Source: Streptomyces lasiicapitis
GTDB lineage: Bacteria > Actinomycetota > Actinomycetes > Streptomycetales > Streptomycetaceae
DNA: 64,000 nucleotides
Assembly: GCF_014646335.1 (NCBI RefSeq)
Contig: NZ_BMNG01000013.1
Span: 289,501-353,500 of the forward strand
Direction of reading: 5' to 3'
The notes beneath the pieces are model-generated. The model was given only the letters and a program-made list of their open reading frames with translations, did not search any database and was not told where the DNA came from. The position numbers and the translations under genes were made by a program. Every line of letters starts with the position of its first letter. Position 1 is the first letter of the stretch. Below, in pieces: positions 43,349-51,737 of this stretch.

Positions 43349-46201
43349 CTACTTCTTGCGGCGCCGCCCGCCCTTCTGGGCCTTGCGCCGCTCCGCGCGG
43401 GTCATGCCGTCGCCGGACGCCGTCGTCTCGCCGGACGGCTGGTCGGAGGTCGTGAAGTCGCCCTCGTCGACACCGCCCTCGGCGTTCGGCGCCTGGAAGT
43501 GCAGGCGGTCGGGGCGCTGCGGGGCGTCGAGGCCCTTGGCGCGGATCTCCGGGCGGCTCGCACCGGCCGGCACCGCGTCCTGCACGCCGTCCTTGGACAG
43601 CGAAGGCGCGGAGTCCGACACGGGGACCTCCTCGACCTGCTGCTCGACCTGGACCTCCAGGTTGAACAGATAGCCGACGGACTCCTCCTTGATGCCGTCC
43701 ATCATGGCGTTGAACATGTCGAAGCCCTCGCGCTGGTACTCGACCAACGGGTCCTTCTGCGCCATGGCACGGAGGCCGATGCCCTCCTGGAGGTAGTCCA
43801 TCTCGTAGAGGTGCTCGCGCCACTTGCGGTCGAGGACCGACAGGACGACCCGGCGCTCCAGCTCACGCATGATCTCGGAGCCGAGCTGCGCCTCGCGCTC
43901 CTCGTACTGCTGGTGGACGTCGTCCTTGATGGCCTCGGCGACGAACTCGGCGGTGAGGCCCGCGCGGTCGCCCACCTCGTCCTCGAGCTCCTCGACGGTG
44001 ACCTTCACCGGGTAGAGCTGCTTGAAGGCGCCCCACAGCCGGTCCAGGTCCCACTCCTCGGCGAAGCCCTCGGCGGTCTCCGCGGAGACGTACGCGTCGA
44101 TGGTGTCGTCCATGAAGTGCACGATCTGCTCGTGCAGGTCCTCGCCCTCCAGGACACGACGACGCTCTCCGTAGATGACCTCGCGCTGGCGGTTGAGGAC
44201 CTCGTCGTACTTGAGGACGTTCTTGCGCGTCTCGAAGTTCTGCTGCTCGACCTGGGACTGCGCGGAGGCGATGGCGCGGGTGACCATCTTGTTCTCGATC
44301 GGCACGTCGTCCGGGACGTTGGCCATGGCCATCACGCGCTCGACCATCTGGGCCTTGAACAGGCGCATCAGGTCGTCGCCGAGCGACAGGTAGAAGCGGG
44401 ACTCGCCGGGGTCGCCCTGACGGCCGGAGCGGCCGCGCAGCTGGTTGTCGATGCGGCGCGACTCGTGCCGCTCCGTACCGAGGACGTAGAGACCGCCGAG
44501 GTCGACGACCTCTTCGAACTCGGCGCGCACGGCCTGCTCGGCCTTCTCCAGGGCGGCGGGCAGCGCGGCCGCCCACTCCTCGACGTGCTCGACCGGGTCG
44601 AGGCCGCGCTGGCGCAGCTCGGCCTCGGCGAGGTCGTCGGGGTTGCCGCCGAGCTTGATGTCGGTGCCTCGTCCGGCCATGTTCGTGGCGACGGTGACGG
44701 CGCCCTTGCGGCCGGCCTGGGCGATGATCGGCGCCTCACGGTCGTGCTGCTTGGCGTTCAGGACCTCGTGCTGGACGCCGCGCTTGGAGAGCTGCTGCGA
44801 GAGGTACTCGGACTTCTCGACGGAGGTGGTGCCGACCAGGATCGGCTGGCCCTTCTCGTGCTTCTCCGCGATGTCGTCGACGACGGCGGCGAACTTGGCG
44901 ACCTCGGTGCGGTAGATCAGGTCCGACTGGTCGGCGCGGATCATCGGCCGGTTCGTCGGGATCGGGACGACGCCCAGCTTGTAGATCTGGTGGAACTCGG
45001 CGGCCTCGGTCATGGCCGTACCGGTCATGCCGCAGAGGCCGGGGGTTTCCTTGCCCTCGTGGTCGTGGCGCTTGTAGAGGCGGAAGAAGTTCTGGAGGGT
45101 GATGGTCGCCAGGGTCTGGTTCTCGTCCTTGATGTCCACCCCTTCCTTCGCCTCGATCGCCTGGTGCATGCCCTCGTTGTAGCGGCGGCCGGCGAGGATA
45201 CGGCCGGTGTGCTCGTCGACGATCATGACTTCGCCGTCCATGACGACGTAGTCCTTGTCGTTCTTGAACAGTTCCTTGGCCTTGATGGCGTTGTTCAAGT
45301 AGCCGACGAGGGGGGTGTTCACCGACTCGTAGAGGTTGTCGATGCCCAGCCAGTCCTCGACCTTGGCGACGCCGGACTCGTGGATGCCGACGGTGCGCTT
45401 CTTCTCGTCGACCTCGTAGTCCCCGGTCTCCTCGATGCCCTTGAGGGGCTCGCCGGGCTTGCCCTTGGTGAGGCGGGTGACCAGCTTGGCGAAGTCGCCG
45501 TACCACTTGGTGGCCTGGTCGGCGGGGCCGGAGATGATCAGCGGCGTACGCGCCTCGTCGACGAGGATCGAGTCGACCTCGTCCACGATCGCGAAGTTGT
45601 GGCCGCGCTGGACCAGCTCCTCCTGGGACCACGCCATGTTGTCGCGGAGGTAGTCGAAGCCGAACTCGTTGTTCGTGCCGTACGTGATGTCGCAGGCGTA
45701 CATCTCGCGGCGCTGGGCGGGCGGCATGTTGGCGAGGATGCAGCCGACGTCCAGGCCGAGGAACTTGTGGACGCGGCCCATCATTTCGGAGTCGCGCTCG
45801 GCCAGGTAGTCGTTGACCGTGATCAGGTGCACGCCCTTGCCCGAGAGTGCGTTCAGATACGCGGGCAGGGTGCCGACGAGCGTCTTGCCCTCACCGGTCT
45901 TCATCTCCGCGACATAGCCGAGGTGCAGGGCGGCGCCGCCCATCATCTGCACGTCGTAATGACGCTGGCCGAGGACGCGCTTGGCGGCCTCGCGCACGGT
46001 CGCGAATGCCTCCGGCAGGAGGTCGTCGAGCGTTTCGCCGTCGGCGTAGCGCTCCTTGTACTCGGCGGTCAGCGCGCGCAGCTCGGCGTCGGAGAGGACG
46101 GTGAAGTCCTCTTCGATGGAGTTGACCTGGTCCGCGATGCGGTGCAGCTTGCGCAGGATCTTGCCTTCGCCTGCACGCATGATCTTCGAGAGGACGGACA
46201 C
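43349..46201 (-). CDS. secA: preprotein translocase ATPase SecA
   Basis: 950 residues, close to the usual actinobacterial SecA length. Walker A is GEGKT at 103-107, the DEAD-like motif II is VDEVDSILVDEARTPLIISG (near 211-230), and the helicase-type second nucleotide fold has MAGRGTDIKLGGNPDD. The C-terminal tail ends in a Lys/Arg run and lacks the zinc-binding domain, as in other high-GC Gram-positive SecA proteins. It drives post-translational export of unfolded preproteins through SecYEG at the cytoplasmic membrane. It is convergent with the Rv3235-like gene and divergent from a GNAT gene. Confidence 0.98.
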   Translation of the reverse strand: MSVLSKIMRAGEGKILRKLHRIADQVNSIEEDFTVLSDAELRALTAEYKERYADGETLDDLLPEAFATVREAAKRVLGQRHYDVQMMGGAALHLGYVAEMKTGEGKTLVGTLPAYLNALSGKGVHLITVNDYLAERDSEMMGRVHKFLGLDVGCILANMPPAQRREMYACDITYGTNNEFGFDYLRDNMAWSQEELVQRGHNFAIVDEVDSILVDEARTPLIISGPADQATKWYGDFAKLVTRLTKGKPGEPLKGIEETGDYEVDEKKRTVGIHESGVAKVEDWLGIDNLYESVNTPLVGYLNNAIKAKELFKNDKDYVVMDGEVMIVDEHTGRILAGRRYNEGMHQAIEAKEGVDIKDENQTLATITLQNFFRLYKRHDHEGKETPGLCGMTGTAMTEAAEFHQIYKLGVVPIPTNRPMIRADQSDLIYRTEVAKFAAVVDDIAEKHEKGQPILVGTTSVEKSEYLSQQLSKRGVQHEVLNAKQHDREAPIIAQAGRKGAVTVATNMAGRGTDIKLGGNPDDLAEAELRQRGLDPVEHVEEWAAALPAALEKAEQAVRAEFEEVVDLGGLYVLGTERHESRRIDNQLRGRSGRQGDPGESRFYLSLGDDLMRLFKAQMVERVMAMANVPDDVPIENKMVTRAIASAQSQVEQQNFETRKNVLKYDEVLNRQREVIYGERRRVLEGEDLHEQIVHFMDDTIDAYVSAETAEGFAEEWDLDRLWGAFKQLYPVKVTVEELEDEVGDRAGLTAEFVAEAIKDDVHQQYEEREAQLGSEIMRELERRVVLSVLDRKWREHLYEMDYLQEGIGLRAMAQKDPLVEYQREGFDMFNAMMDGIKEESVGYLFNLEVQVEQQVEEVPVSDSAPSLSKDGVQDAVPAGASRPEIRAKGLDAPQRPDRLHFQAPNAEGGVDEGDFTTSDQPSGETTASGDGMTRAERRKAQKGGRRRKK

Positions 46202-46489
46202 GGGGGTTGGTCTCCTTGCCGGTCGGGCCTGGCACGGTCGGTTTTACTCGTCGGGCAACGGCCATCGTATGCGAGGACCCGGCCGCCCCGGGAGGTGTGC
46301 CAGTACGTCAACGGACAGGCACCCGCGAAGGTGCCGCTTCCACCCCGGTATTCCTGGCCTCCCGACCCCCGCACACCCCCTCCGACCCCCCGCCCCACAA
46401 GGCGCCACCCGCTGCTTGAGGTGCCCTCCCCCGCCCTCCCCCGGACAAACCGCTGGCGTCATTTCGTCCGCCCCAAGCAGAATCAGCCG

Positions 46490-47068
46490 ATGGAGCCCGT
46501 CACCCTGACCACCGAGCGCCTGCTGCTGCGCACCTTCACGCCCGACGACACCGACGAGGTGTACGCGGCCTGCCAGGATCCCGAGATCCAGCGCTGGACC
46601 ACGATCCCCTCGCCCTACTCGCGCGCGGACGCCGAGGGTTTCATCAGCCGCATGGTCCCGGACGGCTGGCGCTACGACACCGAGTACACCTGGGCGGTGC
46701 GCCCGCGCGGGGGCGGCCCGTTGCTCGCCGCGACGAGCCTGCACCACCCGCGCGCGAGCGCCTGGGAGATCGGCTTCTGGACCGCCGGCGAACACCGCGG
46801 CCAGGGCTACATGACGGAGGCCGTCCAGGCCCTGGCCCACTGGGCCTTCGAACGCCTCGGCTGCACCCGCCTGGAATGGCGCGCGGAAGTCGGCAACAGA
46901 GGCTCCCGCGCGGTGGCGGAAAAATCCGGCTTCACCATGGAAGGCACCCTCAGAGCAGCCCTGCTCAACAAGGGCACCCTCCGCGACTGTTGGGTAGGAG
47001 CCCTACTCCCCACAGACATAGCCCTCCCCTCCCACCAGCCCTACCTACCGGCCCCCGAACGCCCCTGA
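46490..47068 (+). CDS. GNAT-family N-acetyltransferase, RimJ/RimL type
   Basis: 192 residues from ATG 46490. It starts with TTERLLLRTFTPDDTDEVYAACQDPEIQRW and carries the acetyl-CoA binding loop EHRGQGYMTEAVQALAHWAFE, followed by RLEWRAEVGNRGSRAVAEKSGF. These are the signatures of the RimJ/RimL-like acetyltransferases, which modify protein N-termini or small amines. The substrate is not predictable. It is transcribed away from secA and followed by a long repeat-filled gap. Confidence 0.9.
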   Translation: MEPVTLTTERLLLRTFTPDDTDEVYAACQDPEIQRWTTIPSPYSRADAEGFISRMVPDGWRYDTEYTWAVRPRGGGPLLAATSLHHPRASAWEIGFWTAGEHRGQGYMTEAVQALAHWAFERLGCTRLEWRAEVGNRGSRAVAEKSGFTMEGTLRAALLNKGTLRDCWVGALLPTDIALPSHQPYLPAPERP

Positions 47069-47127
47069 CCCAGACGTTCCAAGCCGCCCATTCCAGCCCC
47101 TCCGACGCACAACACCCACCCCCACCC

Positions 47128-47301
47128 AGCCCGTCCGACACTTGACGACGAGCCGCAGGAAATAGCCCGTCCGGCGTTTGAGGACGAGCCGCGGAGCGGC
47201 GATTCGACGGAGGCCCGTCCCACCCGCACAGGACACCCGCCCCGGCGGGAGCCTGTCCCACCCACCCGGCAGCTGGGGTCCAGGGGGCGCAGCGCCCCTG
47301 G
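47128..47301. repeat. cluster of dispersed Streptomyces-type intergenic repeats
   Basis: The 373-bp gap after the GNAT gene holds two tandem degenerate copies of a 31-bp unit beginning AGCCCGTCCG and running through ACGAGCCGC (47128-47158 and 47164-47194, 36 bp apart). A further bulged hairpin, CCAGGGGGCGC/GCGCCCCTGG, is at 47280-47301, followed by GGTTTCGGGAA. Both unit types recur in intergenic regions of many Streptomyces genomes (from memory). They may serve as terminators or be small mobile repeats. Confidence 0.65.
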
Positions 47302-47441
47302 TTTCGGGAAAGGGGCGGGCCTGGGGCGCACCGCGAGGCCCCACCCACCCGCGCCCAAACCCGAACCCCGCGCCCACCCCACCCTCAGGCCCACCCCCAC
47401 ACCCACCCCCACTGTCAGACCCTCCCCCTATCGTTCCGACC

Positions 47442-48635
47442 ATGACGAAGAGCATGCCGCGCCCCGAGACAACCCTCTCCGCCCCCGAGGCCCGCCGCAT
47501 CGCCCTACGGGCCCAGGGCTTCCTGGGCGCCCCGGACCGCAGGTCCGGAGTCCGAGGCGTGCTCCGCCACCTGGGCGCCGTCCAGCTGGACACCATCTCC
47601 GTCCTGGCCCGCTCCCACGAACTGATCCCCTACGCCCGCCTGGGCGCGGTAGGCCGCAAAAAGGTCGAGTCGGCGTACTGGACGACGACCCCCGAAGGCG
47701 CGCCCCCGGCGCCCCCGCACGCCTTCGAATACTGGTCCCATGCAGCCTGCATCCTCCCCATCGAGGAGTGGCCCCACTTCGCCTTCCGCCGCCGCGCGTA
47801 CCGCGCCCGCCCCCACTGGGGCCACGACCTCCCGGACGGCGCGTACGACCAGGTGATCAAGCAGCTCCGAGCCGAAGGCCCCCTGACGGCCACCGAGTTG
47901 GGCGGCGCGAAGAACAAGGGCGAGTGGTGGGACTGGTCAGACTCCAAGATCGCGGTGGAGCGCGCGCTGATGTACGGCGAGGTGGTGTGCACCCAGCGCC
48001 GTTCCTGGAAGCGGGTGTACGACCTCGCGGAGCGAGCGATCCCCGACACCCTGCTGCACGACGACCTGGACGACGCGGAGTGCGTACGCCGCCTGATCCG
48101 CCTGGCCGGCCAGTCCCTGGGTGTCGGCACGCGCGCGGACATCGCCGACTACCACCGCCTCAAGGGCGAGCAGTTCGACGCGGCGGTCGTGGACTCGGGC
48201 CTGGTCCCGGTGACCGTCGAGGGCTGGGACAAGCCCACCTGGGCGGACCCGGAGGCCCTGGCCACACCCCCGCGCGGCCGCCACCGCACGACGCTCCTGT
48301 CGCCGTTCGACTCCCTGATCTGGGAGCGTGCGCGCACGGAGCGGATCTTCGGCTTCACCCACCGCCTGGAGGCGTACGTCCCCAAGCCGAAGCGGGTGTA
48401 CGGCTATTTCGCGATGCCGGTGCTCGCCGGCGGCAACCTGGTCGGCCGCGTGGACCCGGCCCGCGAGGGCCGCACCCTGGTGGCCAAGCAGGTGTCCCTG
48501 GACGGCCCCAAGGCGGTCCCGGCCGTGGCCCAGGCACTGCTCGAAGCAGCCCAGTGGGTGGACTGCGACTCCGTTCGCGTAGAACGAGTGGACCGCCCGG
48601 AACTGACCGCAGACCTGATCCGCGCCCTGAACTGA
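47442..48635 (+). CDS. winged-helix DNA glycosylase, YcaQ/AlkX-like
   Basis: 397 residues from ATG 47442. The whole protein matches the HTH_42 (winged-helix) family of DNA glycosylases. The catalytic motif is QLD at 48-50 (AVQLDTI), the Q-hydrophobic-D form seen in E. coli YcaQ rather than the QxQ of the azinomycin-resistance enzyme AlkZ (from memory). Such enzymes unhook DNA interstrand crosslinks and excise bulky alkylated bases. Streptomycetes often carry several, some in self-resistance clusters. This one is a lone gene among housekeeping genes, suggesting a general repair role. The activity is inferred from the motif. Confidence 0.85.
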   Translation: MTKSMPRPETTLSAPEARRIALRAQGFLGAPDRRSGVRGVLRHLGAVQLDTISVLARSHELIPYARLGAVGRKKVESAYWTTTPEGAPPAPPHAFEYWSHAACILPIEEWPHFAFRRRAYRARPHWGHDLPDGAYDQVIKQLRAEGPLTATELGGAKNKGEWWDWSDSKIAVERALMYGEVVCTQRRSWKRVYDLAERAIPDTLLHDDLDDAECVRRLIRLAGQSLGVGTRADIADYHRLKGEQFDAAVVDSGLVPVTVEGWDKPTWADPEALATPPRGRHRTTLLSPFDSLIWERARTERIFGFTHRLEAYVPKPKRVYGYFAMPVLAGGNLVGRVDPAREGRTLVAKQVSLDGPKAVPAVAQALLEAAQWVDCDSVRVERVDRPELTADLIRALN

Positions 48636-48651
48636 CACCACCCGGGACGCG

Positions 48652-49395
48652 TCACCGGATCTCGAGAATCTTCTCCCGCATCGCGTACACCACCGCCTCC
48701 ATCCTGGAGTGCAGCTGCAGCTTCTCCAGGATGTTGCGCACGTGGTTCTTCACGGTGTTCTCGGAGATGAACAGTTCCTTGGCGATGTCCCGGTTGTTCA
48801 TCCCCGTGGCGACGAGCTTGAGGACTTCCAGCTCCCGGTCGGTCAGCCGGGGCGCCGGCACCAGCCGCCGCTCGTCCGTCCGCTGGATCATCGACTTGAA
48901 CTCGGTGAGCAGCTTCGAGGCCATCGACGGACTGATCTGCGACTGCCCGTCGGCCACGGCACGGATGGCGGTGGCCACCTCGTCCGTGGAGATCTCCTTG
49001 AGGAGGTAGCCGGTCGCCCCGGCCTTGATCGCGTCGTAGAGGTCCGCTTCCTCGTCGCTGATCGTCAGCATGATGATCTTCGCGCTGGGGGCCACCTCCT
49101 TGATGGAGGTGCAGGCCTCGATGCCGCCGCGTTTCGGCATCCGTACGTCCATGAGCACGATGTCCGGCAGCAGGTCAGCGGCCTTGTCCACCGCCTCGGC
49201 GCCGTCGCCGGCCTCCCCCACCACCTGGATGTCCTCCTCGGCGGCGAGGACGATCTCCAGGCCGCGGCGGAAGAGCGCGTGGTCGTCCACGACGAGGACC
49301 CTGATGGGTTCCTTGCGCGGGGCGCCCGCGTCCGTGCCGATGCCGATGCCGTCACCGGCATCTTCGCTCCGCATCGGTCCGAAGCTGTCCGCCAT
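48652..49395 (-). CDS. orphan NarL/LuxR-family response regulator
   Basis: 247 residues from ATG 49395. A 28-residue Gly/Asp-rich N-terminus precedes the receiver domain, with D37-D38, phosphoacceptor D83 in MDVRMP, and K in YLLKEI. The LuxR helix-turn-helix is LTDRELEVLKLVATGMNNRDIAKELFISENTVKNH. No kinase gene adjoins it, so it is an orphan regulator. Its place between secA and hpf matches the S. coelicolor gene SCO3008, studied as OrrA (from memory). It may be phosphorylated by a distant kinase or act unphosphorylated. Confidence 0.92.
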   Translation of the reverse strand: MADSFGPMRSEDAGDGIGIGTDAGAPRKEPIRVLVVDDHALFRRGLEIVLAAEEDIQVVGEAGDGAEAVDKAADLLPDIVLMDVRMPKRGGIEACTSIKEVAPSAKIIMLTISDEEADLYDAIKAGATGYLLKEISTDEVATAIRAVADGQSQISPSMASKLLTEFKSMIQRTDERRLVPAPRLTDRELEVLKLVATGMNNRDIAKELFISENTVKNHVRNILEKLQLHSRMEAVVYAMREKILEIR

Positions 49396-49530
49396 CGTTC
49401 CTCCCCCTGAAGGCCAGGGCCCGTCTCTTGCCTTGGCTGCACCAACCCTGGGCAGAGTCAAGCGGGTTGGGCCGTCGCGCCCATGATTCCATGCCCGGCC
49501 CCCAAGTCGTGCCCGCAGTGGTCGCACGGG

Positions 49531-49567
49531 GGTGCCCCTGGGGGCGCACACGCGCTCCAGGGGCACC
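49531..49567 (-). terminator. terminator hairpin after hpf
   Basis: GGTGCCCCTGG (49531-49541) pairs perfectly with CCAGGGGCACC (49557-49567); an inner GCGC/GCGC stem adds stability. It lies 26 bp past the hpf stop and separates hpf from the orphan regulator gene. Confidence 0.8.
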
Positions 49568-49592
49568 GTCCAATGCGCTCCGCGAGGGTGCG

Positions 49593-50285
49593 TCAGCCGC
49601 CGAGGGCGCTGCCCCCGCCCGCCGAATCCGGTTGGGTGACCATAGGGTCGGTGTTGAGGCGGATGACGCCGTAGTCGTAGGCGTGCCGTCGGTAGACGAC
49701 GCTGGGTTCCTTGGTCTCGGAGTCGACGTACAGATAGAAGTCGTGTCCGACCAGTTCCATCTCGTACAGCGCCTGGTCGAGGGACATGGGTGCCGCGACG
49801 TGCGTCTTCTCGCGGACCACGAGGGGGCCTTCACCCTGGATCTCCAGGGAGCCGATCCTGGTGGTGGGCACGCCTTCCGGCTCCTCGTCACGGCTCAGGC
49901 TGCCGTCCCCGTTGAGATGCGCCGCCTCTGGGACGTGGGCGGCCACTTCGGCGGCGGTGAGCCTGCCGTTGCCGCGCCGGTTGTGCCGCTTCTCGTGCTG
50001 CTTGCGCAGTCGTGCCTCGAGCTTGGCGGTGGCCAGGTCGAGCGCCGCGTACTGATCCGATGCCGAGGCTTCCGCACGGATCACGGGTCCACGCCCACGG
50101 ACGGTGATCTCCACGCGGTCGGAACGGTCGGCCTGACGCGGGTTGGTTTCCTTGGACACCTCGACGTCGAGGCTGATCACCTTGCCGTCGAGCTTCTGGA
50201 TCTTCTCCAGCTTCAGCTTCTCGGCCACGTGCTTGCGGAACCGCTCGGGCACCTCGGTCTTGCGGCCCTTGACGACGATGTCCAC
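49593..50285 (-). CDS. hpf: long-form ribosome hibernation-promoting factor
   Basis: 230 residues from GTG 50285, preferred because GGAG lies 6 bp upstream and the sequence then starts VDIVVKGRKTEVPERF. The N-terminal S30AE domain (1-110) binds the decoding region of the 30S subunit. A linker (110-170) leads to the C-terminal dimerisation domain (YEMELVGHDFYLYVDSE, RRHAYDYGVIRLN). Long-form HPF joins two ribosomes into inactive 100S particles in stationary phase. A leader hairpin lies 22 bp before the start. Neighbour genes (comF upstream, an orphan regulator downstream) match the conserved actinobacterial order. Confidence 0.93.
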   Translation of the reverse strand: MDIVVKGRKTEVPERFRKHVAEKLKLEKIQKLDGKVISLDVEVSKETNPRQADRSDRVEITVRGRGPVIRAEASASDQYAALDLATAKLEARLRKQHEKRHNRRGNGRLTAAEVAAHVPEAAHLNGDGSLSRDEEPEGVPTTRIGSLEIQGEGPLVVREKTHVAAPMSLDQALYEMELVGHDFYLYVDSETKEPSVVYRRHAYDYGVIRLNTDPMVTQPDSAGGGSALGG

Positions 50286-50306
50286 GCAGAACTCCGTTCC
50301 CGGATT

Positions 50307-50327
50307 GCTCCGCTGCTTCGGCGGAGC
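50307..50327 (-). promoter_or_regulatory. hairpin in the hpf leader
   Basis: GCTCCGC (50307-50313) and GCGGAGC (50321-50327) form a perfect 7-bp stem with a 7-nt loop, about 10 nt from the GGAG ribosome binding site of hpf. It could modulate translation. The rest of the 314-bp gap between comF and hpf shows no gene; a GTG-initiated frame from 50542 was rejected. Confidence 0.45.
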
Positions 50328-50599
50328 TTCTCCCTCTTGCACCAGGCCCCGGAAACTCCCGGAGCCTCGGACTCGGTGACTTCCACCTCCTCCTCCCCCG
50401 TGGACAAGATCTCCACCCCACCGGCCTCGGGTGATTCAGAAAACCCATGGGCCGGCAATCCGATATGCGAGGGGCGCTGTCCGCCGTTCCTCACAACCGA
50501 ACATATCTCGCCCGGACGGATGTCGTCACCCTCTACTGACACGTACCTCCATTCGGGTGGATAAGCCCTCTCACTACCTGCAACGATGAAAGTTCTCGG

Positions 50600-51496
50600 T
50601 CAGTTCCGGTTTATTTCGAAAGAGGCCGGAGTAGCGGCGACAACTGCGGCGTGGATGATGTTTACGCGGGCCAATGCGCTGGCCGCGCGCCTGTTCACGG
50701 CGACTTCCGCGCCGCCGCGCCCGCCGCCGCAGCTTGGCCGATTCCCCATCTGGCGCGCCGCCGCCATCTGTGCCTCCTGCCCGTCCCAGTCGTCCGTCCC
50801 ACCTCCCTGCCGGTCACCTACCCGATGCACGCCACATACGCCTCCCACCGCTCTGGACGCCTCCGTCAGCGACGCCCCCGTCGTCATGAGGTCGTCCACG
50901 ACGACGACCCGCCCCGCACCCCGCAACAGCCGTCCCGCACCGGCCACCACCTCCAGCGCGCCCGCCAGATTCGCCTGCCGCTGACGGGAGTTGAGCCCCG
51001 CCTGGTCCGCGACCGCACGCCCCTGCCGCAACGCGCACAGCACACTCACCGGCACCCCGGCACGCCGCAGCTCCCCGGCCGCCGCCAGCGCGATCCGCCG
51101 CACCGGGTCGTGCCCCCGCGACCGCACGGCCCGCCGCGCGGACGGCACGGGCACCAACAGCACGGGCCCGGCCGGGCCTTGACCCGGCGCCCTTTCCCGG
51201 CCTTCCCGCAGCGCGGCCCGCACCGCCCCCGCCAAGGCCTCGCCGAGCACCCCTGCCAGCGGCAGCGCACCCCGCTCCTTGTGCGCGAGCAGCACCGCCC
51301 GCACCGCGTCCCCGTACGGAGCCGCCGCGTGCACGACCGGCAGCCCCCGCGGCTCCGGAACCGGCCGCACCCTGCGCGGTGCCGCCCCGCACAGAGCGGC
51401 CCGGCACCCGGCGCACAGCGCCACGCGCGGCGTCCCGCAGCCCGCGCAGTCAGCCGGCAGCACCAGATCCGTGAGGTCCTGCCACCACCCCCGCAT
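50600..51496 (-). CDS. comF: ComF-family phosphoribosyltransferase-like protein
   Basis: 298 residues from ATG 51496. The N-terminal zinc-binding module has CAGCGTPRVALCAGC (18-32) with the CxxC pairs. The C-terminal phosphoribosyltransferase fold includes PVPSARRAVRSRGHDPVR and the PRPP loop VVVVDDLMTTGAS (near 205-217). Family members are linked to DNA uptake in competent bacteria, but in actinomycetes the role is unknown. The tail (FEINRN) is as in other streptomycete copies. It lies in the conserved lpqB-comF-hpf order. Confidence 0.9.
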   Translation of the reverse strand: MRGWWQDLTDLVLPADCAGCGTPRVALCAGCRAALCGAAPRRVRPVPEPRGLPVVHAAAPYGDAVRAVLLAHKERGALPLAGVLGEALAGAVRAALREGRERAPGQGPAGPVLLVPVPSARRAVRSRGHDPVRRIALAAAGELRRAGVPVSVLCALRQGRAVADQAGLNSRQRQANLAGALEVVAGAGRLLRGAGRVVVVDDLMTTGASLTEASRAVGGVCGVHRVGDRQGGGTDDWDGQEAQMAAARQMGNRPSCGGGRGGAEVAVNRRAASALARVNIIHAAVVAATPASFEINRN

Positions 51497-51737
51497 GTCT
51501 CCACTGTGCCAACGCGGACGCCCAGCGGCCACCCCTGTGGACAACCGCCTGTGGATAACCCCGAAAACCTCAATTGACCTGCGGAGAAGCACTGTTGAGG
51601 GGGCAAGCACGCAAGCGGCGCCGCGGGCAGGCGTGGGCGGCCGCGCCCAGATGGCGCGGCGCTGCCCCGCACCCGGGCCTCACCCGGGATGGACCGGCAA
51701 CGGGCTGCTCACCGCGGCCCCCGGCCACGTCGCCGCC

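Noticed and set aside
50213..50542. 109-codon minus-strand frame starting GTG upstream of hpf
   Set aside because: Overlaps the hpf start in another frame, has no clear ribosome binding site and no recognisable family; probably leader sequence.
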